The notes beneath the pieces were generated by a model, which saw nothing but the letters and a program-made list of their open reading frames with translations, was not told where the DNA came from and made no database searches. DNA of 64,000 bases from Macrophomina tecta (taxonomy: Eukaryota > Ascomycota > Dothideomycetes > Botryosphaeriales > Botryosphaeriaceae). Both the position numbers and the translations under genes were made by a program. Below are positions 1 to 10,949 of the stretch, piece by piece; position 1 is the stretch's first letter, and every line of letters starts with the position of its first letter. The stretch lies in contig JAKSGN010000035.1 in assembly GCA_024180945.1 (NCBI GenBank), forward strand, positions 310,001 through 374,000. Reading direction: 5' to 3'.

Positions 1-303
1 GCGGATGGAGGGAGGAGTATGCATGACCGACGGCGAGGGCCGGTAGGTGCAGCGCGAGATCATAGGGTATGCAACCCACATCTCCTTCGGGCGCGAGGGC
101 GGGGCGGCTGAGGAGCCGTCGGCAGCGGGCTGGGCGGGGTCATGGTATTTGAAAACGAGGTGGTGGAGCTGCAGGTACAGTGTGCCTTCGACGCTGCGGC
201 CGGTACGCCAAAGGGTGACATTGTCGACCTGGAGCACAATCAGTAGCCGGCAGGCGGGCGGCGTCCCTGTACGAACCTTGGAGACGCGAATCCTGCTGTC
301 CAT
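1..303 (-). CDS. YMR1: Myotubularin-family phosphoinositide 3-phosphatase, N-terminal part (cut by window edge)
   Basis: Only the first 85 codons lie in the window. Exon 1 (303-277) encodes MDSRIRVSK. A 48-nt intron (276-229, donor GTTCGT, acceptor CAG) follows, and exon 2 (228-1) runs off the left edge in phase 0. The peptide reads VDNVTLWRTGR...GTLYLQLHHLVF, then PKEMWVAYPMIS, then YRPSPSV...SIR. This is the pattern of the PH-GRAM domain that opens fungal myotubularins, which remove the 3-phosphate from PI3P and PI(3,5)P2 on endosomes and the vacuole. The catalytic Cys-x5-Arg domain would be outside the window, so activity cannot be judged. The start ATG faces RPS3 across 729 bp. The family call rests on motif memory; another GRAM-domain protein is the alternative. 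Confidence 0.75.
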   Translation of the reverse strand, partial: MDSRIRVSKVRTGTPPACRLLIVLQVDNVTLWRTGRSVEGTLYLQLHHLVFKYHDPAQPAADGSSAAPPSRPKEMWVAYPMISRCTYRPSPSVMHTPPSIR

Positions 304-1032
304 GATGGAAATGCAAGCGGCCGCAACCCCGCGACATGAACCAGCAGGGCGGTGCGGACTGGAGGACGTATAAAGCAAAAGAATGAGTGCGACGAGTATG
401 GTTTCGGCAGTCGAAGGTCAGGTGTCAGCTCGCAGCAGTCGCGGATATCCGGCGGTCCTCAGCCTCAGGGAAGCTCCGGGGTGATGGTGGGTAGCGGGCA
501 AATGACAGCATAGCGCACGCTCGCCGGGCTAAGACTCGACACGGCGCCGGCTTGTGATATCGATACCGCCCCCTTGTGATGCGGACCTCAGGCAAACAAT
601 GCAAACGCCCGGTGCTCATCCTAGCCGGCTTGCCCTTTCCAGCAGGGTCACACGTGCGGCTCGCAACGTGGCTCCGGCAGAAGCAAATGAAGCCGGCGGA
701 TACGAGACCACGATCGCTCATGGGTTCTGATCAGCACGCTTTGAATTTCCGCGGGCCTGGCGGCCACGCTGTCAAGCTCTTGCTGCGCGGGGAACCTCGA
801 GCCGGACGGCCACGACTTTATATCTAGGACCGGGCAACGGCTAAAAGTCGGCGGGAGCAAGCGCGCGCACGGGCCGGGGTCTTCGCACACCAGCATCCTA
901 ACCTCCGCCCAAAATTGGTTTTGTGCACCTCGACGCCGCGACTCTCCACCAACGGACGACTATCAGCCAGACACCCATAGCCCCGATTCTACCCGCCAGG
1001 TGTAGGATCCTCCTCAGTCCATCACAGTCAAC
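304..1032. promoter_or_regulatory. Divergent promoter region, myotubularin / RPS3
   Basis: 729 bp separate the two start codons. The stretch next to RPS3 (about 930-1030) is rich in C and T, as is usual upstream of highly expressed fungal ribosomal protein genes. No ORF here has recognisable protein content. A TATAAA at about 366-371 and a TTTATAT at about 816 are visible, but neither is placed convincingly for either gene. Confidence 0.4.
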
Positions 1033-2123
1033 ATGGCCGCCGCCGCTGGTTCCCAGATGTATGTCGCTCCGCACCTACTGCCGTCCCGATCACCACCAGT
1101 GCACTCGCTAACAATTTCACAGCTCCAAGAGGAGAAAGTTCGTCGCCGGTACGGTTCCATTTCCTTTTGCGCATTTATTGCCTGTGGTGGACGGTTGGAT
1201 TGGCGCGCTTGCAAGCGCGTGGAATTTATCTGTTGAACGCGCACACGTCTGCGCAGAATGCGGGGACATCTCGACGCAATAATTGGAGGTCAGGCAGCAG
1301 GTGCTGACATTTTACCGTGCAGATGGTGTCTTCTACGCCGAGCTGAACGAGTTCTTCCAGCGTGAGCTCGCTGAGGAGGGTTACTCTGGCGTCGAGGTCC
1401 GCGTCACGCCCACCGTCACCGACATCATCATCCGCGCCACCCACACCCAGGAGGTTCTTGGTGAGCAGGGCCGCCGCATCCGCGAGCTCACCTCCCTCAT
1501 CCAGAAGCGCTTCAAGTTCCCCGAGAACTCCGTCTCCCTCTATGCCGCCAAGGTTTCCAACCGTGGTCTCTCCGCTGTCGCTCAGTGCGAGTCCCTTCGG
1601 TACAAGCTCCTCAACGGTCTTGCCGTCAGGAGGGCATGCTACGGTGTCCTGCGCTTCATCATGGAGTCTGGTGCCAAGGGTTGCGAGGTTGTCGTTTCCG
1701 GCAAGCTCAGGGCCGCTCGTGCCAAGTCCATGAAGTTCACTGTATGTCAGATAGATTGTCAGAAGACTTCGGCACAAACAGGCTAACAATGCTCAGGACG
1801 GTTTCATGATCCACTCCGGCCAGCCCGCCCACGACTTCATCGACACCGCCACCCGCCACGTCCTCCTCCGCCAGGGTGTCCTTGGTATCAAGGTCAAGAT
1901 CATGCGCGGCTCCGACCCCGAGGGCAAGGCTGGCCCCCAGAAGTCTCTCCCTGACTCTGTCACCATCATTGAGCCCAAGGAGGAGCAGCCTATCGTCCAG
2001 CCCATGTCTCAGGACTACGGCGCCAAGGCTATTGCCGCCCAGCAGGCCGCTGAGCAGCAGAGGTTGGCCGAGCAGGCCGAGCAGGAGGGCCAGGAGGCTC
2101 CGGCTGAGTTCGCTCAGGAGTAA
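1033..2123 (+). CDS. RPS3: 40S ribosomal protein S3 (uS3)
   Basis: Four exons, 1033-1058, 1123-1148, 1323-1741 and 1797-2123, join in frame to a 265-residue protein, the usual length for fungal uS3. It begins [17 protein letters not shown] and continues into [12 protein letters not shown]. The KH type-2 domain covers roughly residues 20-95 ([21 protein letters not shown], then [15 protein letters not shown]). The C-terminal S3 domain contains [18 protein letters not shown] and [20 protein letters not shown]. The tail is rich in Ala, Gln and Glu. The protein sits at the mRNA entry channel of the small subunit and takes part in 40S assembly. Two very short first exons followed by larger ones are common in fungal ribosomal protein genes. 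Codon use is strongly biased to C-ending codons, fitting high expression. Confidence 0.97.
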
Positions 2124-3532
2124 GACGATTCAAAATAGGACCGGGCGGTCAAGGGTAGTGCGTATGGGAAGGTCGATTTTCTGCATTTCACGACGTTTGG
2201 TCACGGAGTCATCTGATCATTTCCTGTGAGCCAACAAAAAATAATGGCTTTCTTCAGACTTACGGACCATGGGTGAATGGAAAAGATTTGAACCAAGCAA
2301 ACGATGTCATGCTTGATACCTCAACCAACATTTCAGATTCATATGCTTGTGCCAATCCCTTCGAGCTCTTTCTGGTGGCTGCCTGACATACTGCCTAAGG
2401 CCGAAGCAGATCAGCTTAACAGAGATCCAAAACTGGTCGAGAAATCACAAAAGCCAAGATTACAGCCCTTGCTATTGAACGATATCAGTACAGACACCCT
2501 AGCCGAGACTAGGCGTCACTAGCGAACGTCAGCCGTACTGCAGCCATCTCATTATCACGAATGGAGCGTTTCATCAATCGTTTTCTTGTGGATGCCGTGT
2601 ATATCTTTTAACATCAAAGATTGAGAACTGCTCAACTCCTGGTAAGTTCTTGATTTATGCCAGCACATAGTGGCTATCAACTCAAGCGCCAGAGGGAACG
2701 ACTTAATAAAAGCCAGGAAGTAGATAAGATCGTAATGGAGTCCGTTGCTTGAATCTTCAATTTTCCAGGCCCGGTGTTTTAAGTACGAGCAAGTCGCCCT
2801 CGTCAACTTTGACGTTTTGCTTCGTAGTGTCTGATTCTGACGCCTGCGGAGCTTACCATAAAAAATAAGGCCGAAAAGCGACGACTCTTAAGTAATATCG
2901 AATTATGCTGGATTTAAATCAACAGACTACATTGTGATGGGCATCGTCAAGCGATGAGTGTCATGCTTGGTGTTACACCTGACGTTTGTGGGGCGCACGC
3001 TTATGCGAGATATACCTCGATCCGTGGGTGTTAAGAAACGCCAAGCAACTCCCCAGTCGTTAACACAGGTATATCAAGCTCATCACTGTTGACTAGTTCA
3101 CAGTGAAGTCTGGTCTTGGGGCGGTGCCATGCATTGAGAAGGGTTTCACAAGCGCTGGGTTGAGAGGTGTCAACGCTGCGAGTCACGAGCACGTCTCGCC
3201 CTCTAGTGCTGCTTCGGCACTTTAAAGGGAGCCAGTGATATTTCATTGCAGGATCTATTCCATTCACAGCGCTATATGCAGTCACAATTATTACGTGAGT
3301 ACATTTTTTCGACTCAGTTCACCTTCGCCATGTAGCCTTCCCGTTCGGCGCGCTATCGCAAAGTGCTTCAATCTCCTACAGGCCCGGCTTCAGAAGGTGA
3401 CTATACTCACGTTATAAGGAGAGGTATCCCAGGAATAGGCTCCTCTGGAGTAGGAGTAATAATGAGGTAGCCGCCACTAGCAAAAAAGCCACTCGCGCGG
3501 GCGGTAGAGTTCTTCGCACTGGGGAACCTACC
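2124..3532. other. Intergenic, AT-richer, no supported gene
   Basis: This follows the RPS3 3' UTR. From about 2230 the base composition turns AT-richer than the flanking genes and short ORFs appear on both strands (for example minus 2555-2806 and minus 3031-3285). None has a recognisable motif or a convincing splice partner. It may be decayed repeat sequence. Confidence 0.4.
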
Positions 3533-3737
3533 CAGCGAGCAATGACCGCTGTGTTATAAGTTACCTCTTCCCGTAGGGAGTAGAAGCATTCATCTGAACA
3601 TAGATGTTGTTGCTTTTTCTAGACATTATGTCCGGACGAATACTTCTACTCCCTATGCTTATCTTTCTGTGGCTTCGTAGTAGGCGGTTTGGTAGGGGAA
3701 CTTGTTTTGCGGTGCGTGGAATTTTGTCATCCGCATG
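3533..3737 (-). repeat. Dispersed decayed element, copy 1, with terminal-type inverted repeat
   Basis: About 205 bp, clearly related to 55928-56118 in the same orientation. Many of the differences are C/T or G/A transitions. An internal inverted repeat pairs 3573-3591 with 3638-3656 (17 of 19 positions) and would fold as a hairpin with a 46-nt loop. On the minus strand both copies encode a shared peptide pattern, HADD-x-I-x-RT-x-K and, nearer the 3' end, HL-x2-D-x-CFYSL-x-E-x-V-x3-TA-x2-AR-x-V. In this copy the reading frame is broken by a stop and a frame change between the two blocks. I do not recognise the parent gene or element. Confidence 0.6.
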
Positions 3738-6700
3738 CCACCAATCCGCCAGTGGTCGGAGCAGGGAGTTCTCCTGGAAAAGGATAAAGTGAGCCGTCCA
3801 GCCATCGACCAGGCACCAAGGCCTAGACCATCCGATGTTTTCTCGCGCCGCCGTACCTTTCCCTGAATGACCTCCTTTCGGCACACTCGGCCAGCCCGGC
3901 TCTTGGCCAACTCCCAGGGTCCCGGAAGATGTGGTCCGAGAAGCACCGCACGTCATGATCCTTCAGCATGAGAAAAGGACGCACGATATCTTGGCCAACA
4001 TGCCGCGAGATGCCAGCTCCACGCGAGTATAGGCAGGAAGACGCGCGTCGACCTCGTGTTGTTAGACTTCCAGCCGCCCAGAACCAAGCGCTTGGGATAA
4101 TGAGGATCAGCAGGTAACGTGACATCGGTCAATCATCTGCCAAGACAGTAACGGGAAAAGCGCGGAGTCCAAGGACCGGGGAGGAAAATGCTTGTGCAAG
4201 GCGATGATGTGACTCGTTTTCTCCTGTTTCTTTGGCTCACCTGTGGGGTTGTGATATGCAGGGCTGAGGGTTTTCAGAAAGGGGAACCGGTGTTACTATG
4301 AATAGAAAAATCGATAGTTCCCGGCTTCATCGAAGGAGCGAGGTGGAAATATCGATGACAGGAATGGAAGGAGGCAGGAAAGGAAGTCATATGAAGGTGC
4401 AAAAGGGCGAAAGAGCTGTTCGCCGTCTTGACTATCGAGAGATCCCAAGATCCGCGTGAGGATTAGACCTTGAGGCTTGCGTTTGGGCCACGTTAACAGC
4501 CACGCCCTTTCGGCAAAGGTTTGGCGTCCTATTCAAAATGCGCATCTCTGTTGTCCGAGTACGTTCGAGATTGTCGCTGTGGCTGGTGTAGGGGTTGCAA
4601 TGAATCATGGTGATTTGCAGGGTTTGTTAATCCCGAAGTATCAAATTCACACCTCATCCTTCGATAGAACCCACCTCAGCGGTATATATGTAGTCTCCTG
4701 TCCTTTTTTTTTTTTTTTTCAAGCTTTTGTCAGGGGACAGGTGTATGCGGGCCGGTATGAGGAGGAGAACACCGAATTCCTTGGAAAACCACCGTGTCTG
4801 TTTTTCAGTGCGCCGCAGTAAAGAAAATGCCATGGCTCTTAAGTTAAGACAATTAAGAATTCCAACAAATGACTTCCCATCTGAGTTGGGATCGGGGCTT
4901 ATTTGTTATGCGCTCGCGTCTCTTTACACGGCCCCTCGTTTGCATTGATCGTCAACACCATGTCTGCTCCGTGGAGTCTGTATACGAAGATCGCCCGTTC
5001 CGTTAAAGGATTTACGTTTAAAAGATCGTGAAGACGCGATCGGCTCGTATATGCGGGTCAACGGCTGTTGGACTCTAGTTGCCGCGATACGAAGGGGTTG
5101 AAGCTAAGATACGAGGTAGTGTCCGGGCCCTGAGTTCCTGTGCGCAACGTTAAACTCAACGACATTCGAAGTGGTTGAACGCTTCATCATCGACAATAAG
5201 TATTCCTCCTAGGATGTTTGCACGGTTGGCAGGGCTCAAGGTTGGGTGGTGGTGATGGTGGCCGGGCCGGCCGTCGCCTATCCGTTTCAAAACAGCACTA
5301 TGCCGCATGTTCTTGGCATACAGCTGTGCGCAGGTATCAGACACATCTGAACTGGGCAACGCGTCGGTTTAAAACGAGGTCGACCAGGCCCTCGTTTTGT
5401 GCTCGGGTTGAGGGAATTTCTTGTGGTGGTTATGTTGCAGGCAAATTCCAGCGTTGAGGCCCGTGGATATATTGCGCAAAAGCTTGGCACACCATTCGAA
5501 ACACACCTCATAGCGGTGAGGTCTGTTGGCGTTCGTATATGGAAATATAGGCAACGCGTCCAGCTTTTTCGAGCGAAAGGCGTGACTGCTACTCGGAGGG
5601 GTGCTGCATGAACCTGCGACTTGCCAGAGACTCTTCAAGAGGGTAAAAAGGTTGTCTGGTTAGGCGACTACTAAGCAATGCTATACCTCAAGCCGCTCAG
5701 CCCCTCGTGGACACGCCTTGCCATTTTCGTTCGGAAAGTCTGGGCTCGAAGAATCGTGGAGCCCCTCGTATCGTGCACCACGGAAGTCCGTGTCATCTCG
5801 GTTCAACTTTGGCGTGTTTGGCGTCGCGAGACGTTCTGCCAAGAAGATTCTTAAATACACTTGACAGAGGCAGGACCGGGGGGAGGTCTTTGGAGTCTTG
5901 GGTGGAAAGTAGCGAGGACTATGCGGCGAAGACACGTGGGTGGAGGTGGTTTGAAGAAAGTGGGAAAGGAAAGAGCAGCGGTTATCTGAAGAAACACACT
6001 GTGGTCGATTCATGCAGGCGACAATCTGCGACTAGAACGCGTCATCCGTGCCATCGCCCATGCCGTGATCCCGCTGTTCTCCCGCACTCTTCAGCACCCT
6101 TGAGACGCTGAGCAGTGATGTTCAGAGAAAGCAGGACCGGAACAGAGAGTGGCCGGTGTATGGAATCATGGCTCATCTCGGTCCACACGAATAGAAGACC
6201 GGCAGAGATCGACTGCCAACACTGGCCAGGCCGTGGCCATGCAGGCGGCCGTTTGGCATCGTTTGCCTCGCCACAGATGGCTGAAATTGAGGCGCAGAGG
6301 ACAGGCCGGATATTTGTTACTGGAAGCGTGCAGGCAGGGAAGAATGGGGACACACCCCATGACGGGCCGGAGTCAGGGCTCGCTCTGGTAGGGGAGCAGC
6401 AACTGGGATGCAGCAGGGTGGGCGATGGGCAAAGTAAGGAGTCAGGAGTTCTCGAACGCAGGCTGTGGCTTCAGCCATGCAATCAGTATCGATATGAACC
6501 CCGCCTTTTGCGGCCGCGGGAGGCAGCCAGGCGCCGAAGCGGCGTCGGGCCTTGATCCTGATCCAGTGCGTCGACTGCTGCGGGAAATGAAGGCCAGCGC
6601 AGAGTGGAGGGCCGAGTCAGGGCGCAATTCCCCCGACAACGGGCGCCACTGACGCCGGCAGCGAGCGCGGCGGGCGACGACGATGGCGGCGCCCAGCGCG

Positions 6701-7719
6701 AGCACGCAAGACTCCATGAGGCGGCGTCGGCGAGGGCGATGACGATTGTTTGGCAAAGGGCTCTGGCGCGCTGGCAGGCCAGAGGCACATCACAATTTTC
6801 GTGTGGGGCCGTTCTCATCATGAAACACAGCGCCGCCTTTGCTGGCTAGCGCGTGGGCTGATGGCTCTGCGGAGGAAATAAGCGTAAAAACCCGCCGGCG
6901 AGTGGGATGGGGCCAGCGCGCAGCGTGAGAGAGGCGGTGCCGCGGAGCATGGAGCCAGATGAGCATCGGCATCTCAGCAATGCACCTGGGAGCAGGCAGA
7001 GGGCGAGCAAGCGGGCGTGACGCAGGCAAGCAAGCATCGCCCAGCCCGACGCCAAGCCTGTGCCCCTGACGCTATGCCCCGAAGCGGCGCCGCTCTGCTC
7101 TCGCCCGCCGTCACCGCCGCCCACCATCCTCCACCATTCCAGCTGCCATCTGCAGGAACCCGGCGGCGTCAGCAAATCACGCGCCGCTGCCGGCCCTACC
7201 GGCGCCTTCGAGCCCCAGCGCTCCACCATTCACACGTCTCGCCCGCACCAGCCGCGCCAGCGCCCCCCAATGTCTCCCGTCGTCTGTCCCACGGCCAGCC
7301 GCCGGCGGCCAGACACGCTGTCAGGCTGAGCCCGCAACGTGCCACTGTTGGCCCATGGGCGACCGGGGGGCTTGCTCCGATACGAGGGGGCCCTGGCGGA
7401 AGACCTGCTCAGTTGAGGCTGGCGCCAGGGGAACCGTCCGCTGCCTGTGCGAGTCGTCGATCTGCTGGGCGCCGGCCGAGCACTTGCTGACGGTCCGCGC
7501 TACCGGCTGCCATTAATCTCCCGCCCACATATACAAGCTCACAGCCGCCCCGAGTCCATCTTCTTTTCTCCCCACGCTCAAAGCTTACAGTCCTACGACA
7601 ATAATCACTCTTGACTTCGGTCGTCCATTCTTTCGAGAACTCACACTCTCTTCCAACTACCCGAAGCTTTAAGCCCACCCTTCTACCCGTTTCTTTCCAG
7701 AACAACTTCCACCGTCAAA
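3738..7719. other. Intergenic, no supported gene
   Basis: Nearly 4 kb without a gene I can defend. A 17-nt T run lies at 4704-4720. ORFs at 5681-6111 and 6115-7490 have biased, arginine-rich or proline-rich translations typical of GC-rich non-coding DNA. From about 7500 the sequence becomes the CT-rich leader of the next gene, with a TATA-like ATATA at about 7527 and pyrimidine blocks up to the ATG at 7720. Confidence 0.45.
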
Positions 7720-8612
7720 ATGAAGGCCTTCACCGTTGCTGCTCTCTTCGGCGCCGCTGCCCTGGCTGCCCCCAACCCGGACAAGACCGTCTACCAGACC
7801 GAGGAGGTCACCATCACCTCCTGCGGCCCTGAGGTCACCAACTGCCCGGCCAGCTCCACTGCCACCCACGCCGTGAGCACCCCGGTTGGCTCCGTCCCCG
7901 CTTCCTCCGACGTCGAGGGCGCTACCTCCGCCCCCTCCGGCCCCGTTGCCACCCCGGTCTACAGCACCTCCACCATCTACTCCACCCTCGTCTCTTCCGG
8001 CTCCGAGGGCGTTGTTACCCAGACCGTCGCCATCTCCACCACCATCTGCCCGGTCACTGCCACCGAGACCCCCGGCGCCCCCGCTGGCACCCCCAGCGCT
8101 CCCGCCAGCTCTGGTGTTGAGGGCTCTGTCCCCAGCCCCAGCGCTCCCGCCGCTGGCACTCCCGGCTACGGCGCTCCCCCGGCTGCCGGCACTCCCTCTG
8201 GCCCCGCCGGCGGTGTTCCCTCTGTCCCCGCTAGCTCTGGTGTTGAGGGCTCCGTTCCCAGCCCCAGCGTTCCGGCCGGAGGTTCGTCTACTAACACCTG
8301 CGCTCCCATCATCTCGACCAGCACGATTTACATTACTCCAGGTGTTCCTTCCCAGCCCGCTGGTACCGGCTACGTCCCCTACCCCACCGGTGGTCCCTAC
8401 GCCTCGACTGCCGTCGCTGGCACCCCTGGGTGAGTACATCCTTCAACATCTTCAAAGATCACGAGCTAACACTGCACAGTGTCCCGGTCACCCCCACCAC
8501 CCCTGCTGGCACCCCTGGCGCTACTCCTCCCGCTTACACCGGCGCTGCCAACGCCCTGAACGCTGCTGGTGTTTTCGCCGGTTTCGGTGCTGTCGCCGCC
8601 TTCTTCTTCTAA
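7720..8612 (+). CDS. Secreted Ser/Thr/Pro-rich GPI-type cell wall protein
   Basis: Two exons, 7720-8429 and 8480-8612, split by a 50-nt intron, give 280 residues. The N terminus MKAFTVAALFGAAALAAP is a signal peptide. The next block (TVYQTEEVTITSCGPEVTNCP) has paired Cys and resembles the head of fungal covalently linked wall proteins. The middle is low complexity and carries three versions of a PASS-x-VEG unit; two are nearly identical (PASSGVEGSVPSPS). The last 35 residues end in a small-residue site and a hydrophobic stretch finishing AAFFF, which fits a GPI attachment signal. Thr and Ser density predicts heavy O-mannosylation. Codon use is extremely C-biased, suggesting high expression. 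The exact function is unknown; adhesin or structural mannoprotein are both possible. Confidence 0.85.
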
Positions 8613-10949
8613 ATGCACTAAGTCATCTTTCCAAACTGAAGCCTCCACCAATGATCCCCTCAATCGGGGGACACCATTGATATGAAGGCTATGGCTTATT
8701 CTTGCATCATGAGGCGCGGGGGTATCATTTTTGCAACTTCTCGGGATATAAACTTTTAGGGCTGGAACAACAGTTCTTCCTTTGTACAGCTTCCTAATTT
8801 TTTCAATTGAAGGCAAGGGCGCCGTCGTACAATATCCACTTTTGAAGAGCGCGCGACGGGTCACGCGAAGGAGATGTGTGGATAGTTGGAAATGAAGTTT
8901 TTTGTGGCTTAATCGGCCTGTTTACAACCTACAAACAAAGACCATTGCTCTATTGTGATTGTTTGGCGGATGGGTGTTCATCATCTGCTCCCCCCAGTCT
9001 ATTTTCGGTGTGAGATGCAGTTTGCCCCTGAATGTTCCATTTTTCTGTACCTGCATATAGCCTGCATTCCGCAGCCTTGCGGCAAGTCGATCAATGTCAT
9101 TGTCGGGTAGTGCAGAACCCGACATGTTGGATGAATCTCGTGCGTCCATAGCACGAAAGCCCTCCAATATATCGATCCTCGAAAGAGTCCGCAATGCAAT
9201 CCATTTCAGCTTGTCTCGGCGTCTCCGGTGCTCGCTGCTGTGGGGTTGGTTTTTTTTTTTTTTTTTTTTTTTTTCGAAACGACTCGATGTTGAAAATTGG
9301 CGTTTTGCTCGTTCCCGCCACGATGGACCCTTGAAACCACGCCCCGTTCCTTTGAACCTCAGACACTCCGCGTCTGACCTTTTTCTCTTCCCGCGAAACG
9401 TCAAACGCCGGAAACAAGAAGGAACAACTTTAAATCTACCACAGGCGGTGGAAAGTGAGCCTGCGGGCCCTGATGAGCGCCGAGCAAGTAGCCGCAGCTA
9501 TATGTGGCTGGCTGCACTTCATAAAATAGAAACGAGATGGCGACGCCTGTGTCGTTTCTGATATATATGGGACTTGGTGTGTTTTGCGAAATAGTCCCTC
9601 GTCCTGGCCCTGAGGCACCCAGGCATCCATACACCGGTCAAACCTTATTAGTCACATGCGTTTGTCGGGCAGAAGAGAGGGAAGGCATCTGTGGTAAAGA
9701 GATAATTTCTTTTTTTTTTCTTTCGCACCCTAGTGTTCGTTTACGCCGGGATTCGCAACGCCCGAAAGCTTGCGAGCGGATCGATGGTGTGTGAATGGTG
9801 GTCGGCTTTCTCTGGCGTACGGTGCTGACTCGACGCAGATAACCATTGGTTCTGCGGACTATTTGTGCAGCGGTCCACTGCGCGTAAGCAAAAATCGGGA
9901 AAGGTGCCTTTTGCGCTTGTTGTACGAGCTGTGCCGTGTATGCTGGGCGAGGTCGTCGGCTTTTCGGCGTGGCGAGGACGAAAGAAGCTTATGCAGGAAG
10001 CGAAAGAATTAAGGTGCAACGGCGGTTGCGCCCGTTCGGGCGTGGAACATATGCTGAAAGAAGCTCAAGGTTTGGCGCAGAGTCGGGAGATGCACGGCAC
10101 TGATTCGTGCTTGGCAGGGGGCGCCTGTGGTCGTTGCCATCGGATGGTTTGGGTGAGGTAGTGAGAACGTGGATTGAGAACTGTGTACGCGATGAAGGCA
10201 TCAGGTGGAAAGCGGTGAGAGACGAGCCCGCTGTGGCGTGTGAAGGATAAATTGACTATGCATTCGCCTCGACTTCACTTCTATCAAAAGCTTTTGGAAA
10301 CAGACACTAGCCACCATGATCAGAAAGTGAGCTTCCCAGAATACATTTGCCAATAGGCAGGTCGACAGGTTTGTAAAAGTTCCTCAATGGCTCTTCATGG
10401 GTGTCGAGATGATGATCAAGAAATCGTCCTACGGAATCACCAACAGAGCTACAATCGCTGAGTAGACCCTCAACAAGTTCGTCAAAATGCATGACAGTAG
10501 ATTGACACTACTTAAAACATGTACTAATAGGTTTTACCGTTGGGGTATAAGCTCTGTTAACCTTAGTTCAGCTTTCGCGCACGTATGGCGATCATATCCA
10601 ACGCGGAACGTCTAATGTGACCAAGGACTGACGATAGCGCTGCTCTTTGCACTTCTCAAGTCACCACCTCGCTCATGGAGGCGTATAGCTCATGCATACT
10701 AAAATGGCAAACGCAAACCTCGCACTTACGTCGCACGAGAGTCAAATCTGCTAGACCAGGCGTACATACAGTCACAATTCTTATGATCAGTCTTGATATC
10801 AACGAATCGCGATAGAAAACTGCGACAGGTATTCGAAGGTCATGACGTTCCAAGCATATTCAATATGCATGGATAGAGCGGAATGCGGCCATTGATATCC
10901 AATCCCGAATCGAACTCCGTTTTTTGATATCATCTGGTACCAAGCTCAA
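8613..10949. other. Intergenic, no firmly supported gene
   Basis: This is the 3' flank of the wall-protein gene followed by a region holding a 25-nt T run (9250-9274). From about 10180 composition becomes AT-richer. A 61-codon ORF on the minus strand (10492-10307) starts MHFDELVEGLLSD and looks more protein-like than its surroundings, but it has no recognised domain and no splice partner. It may be a small gene or a relic. Confidence 0.4.
9250..9274. repeat. Poly-T tract (25 nt)
   Basis: This is the longest of about a dozen T or A runs of 14 nt or more in the window. The others are near 4704, 26652, 33648, 36537, 41051, 44217, 45224 and 56053 (T) and 22502, 48037 and 56263 (A). All lie outside the coding exons annotated with confidence. 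Confidence 0.9.

Noticed and set aside
1226..1789. 187-codon antisense ORF over RPS3
   Set aside because: Shadow of a highly biased ribosomal protein gene.
7669..8439. 256-codon antisense ORF over the wall-protein gene
   Set aside because: Gly/Ala/Asp-rich mirror of a C-biased coding strand; no motif and the sense gene is clear.
10895..10920. GTTCGATTC on the minus strand resembling a T-loop
   Set aside because: The bases that would form the tRNA body fall in the AIM18 C-terminal codons and do not fold as a tRNA.
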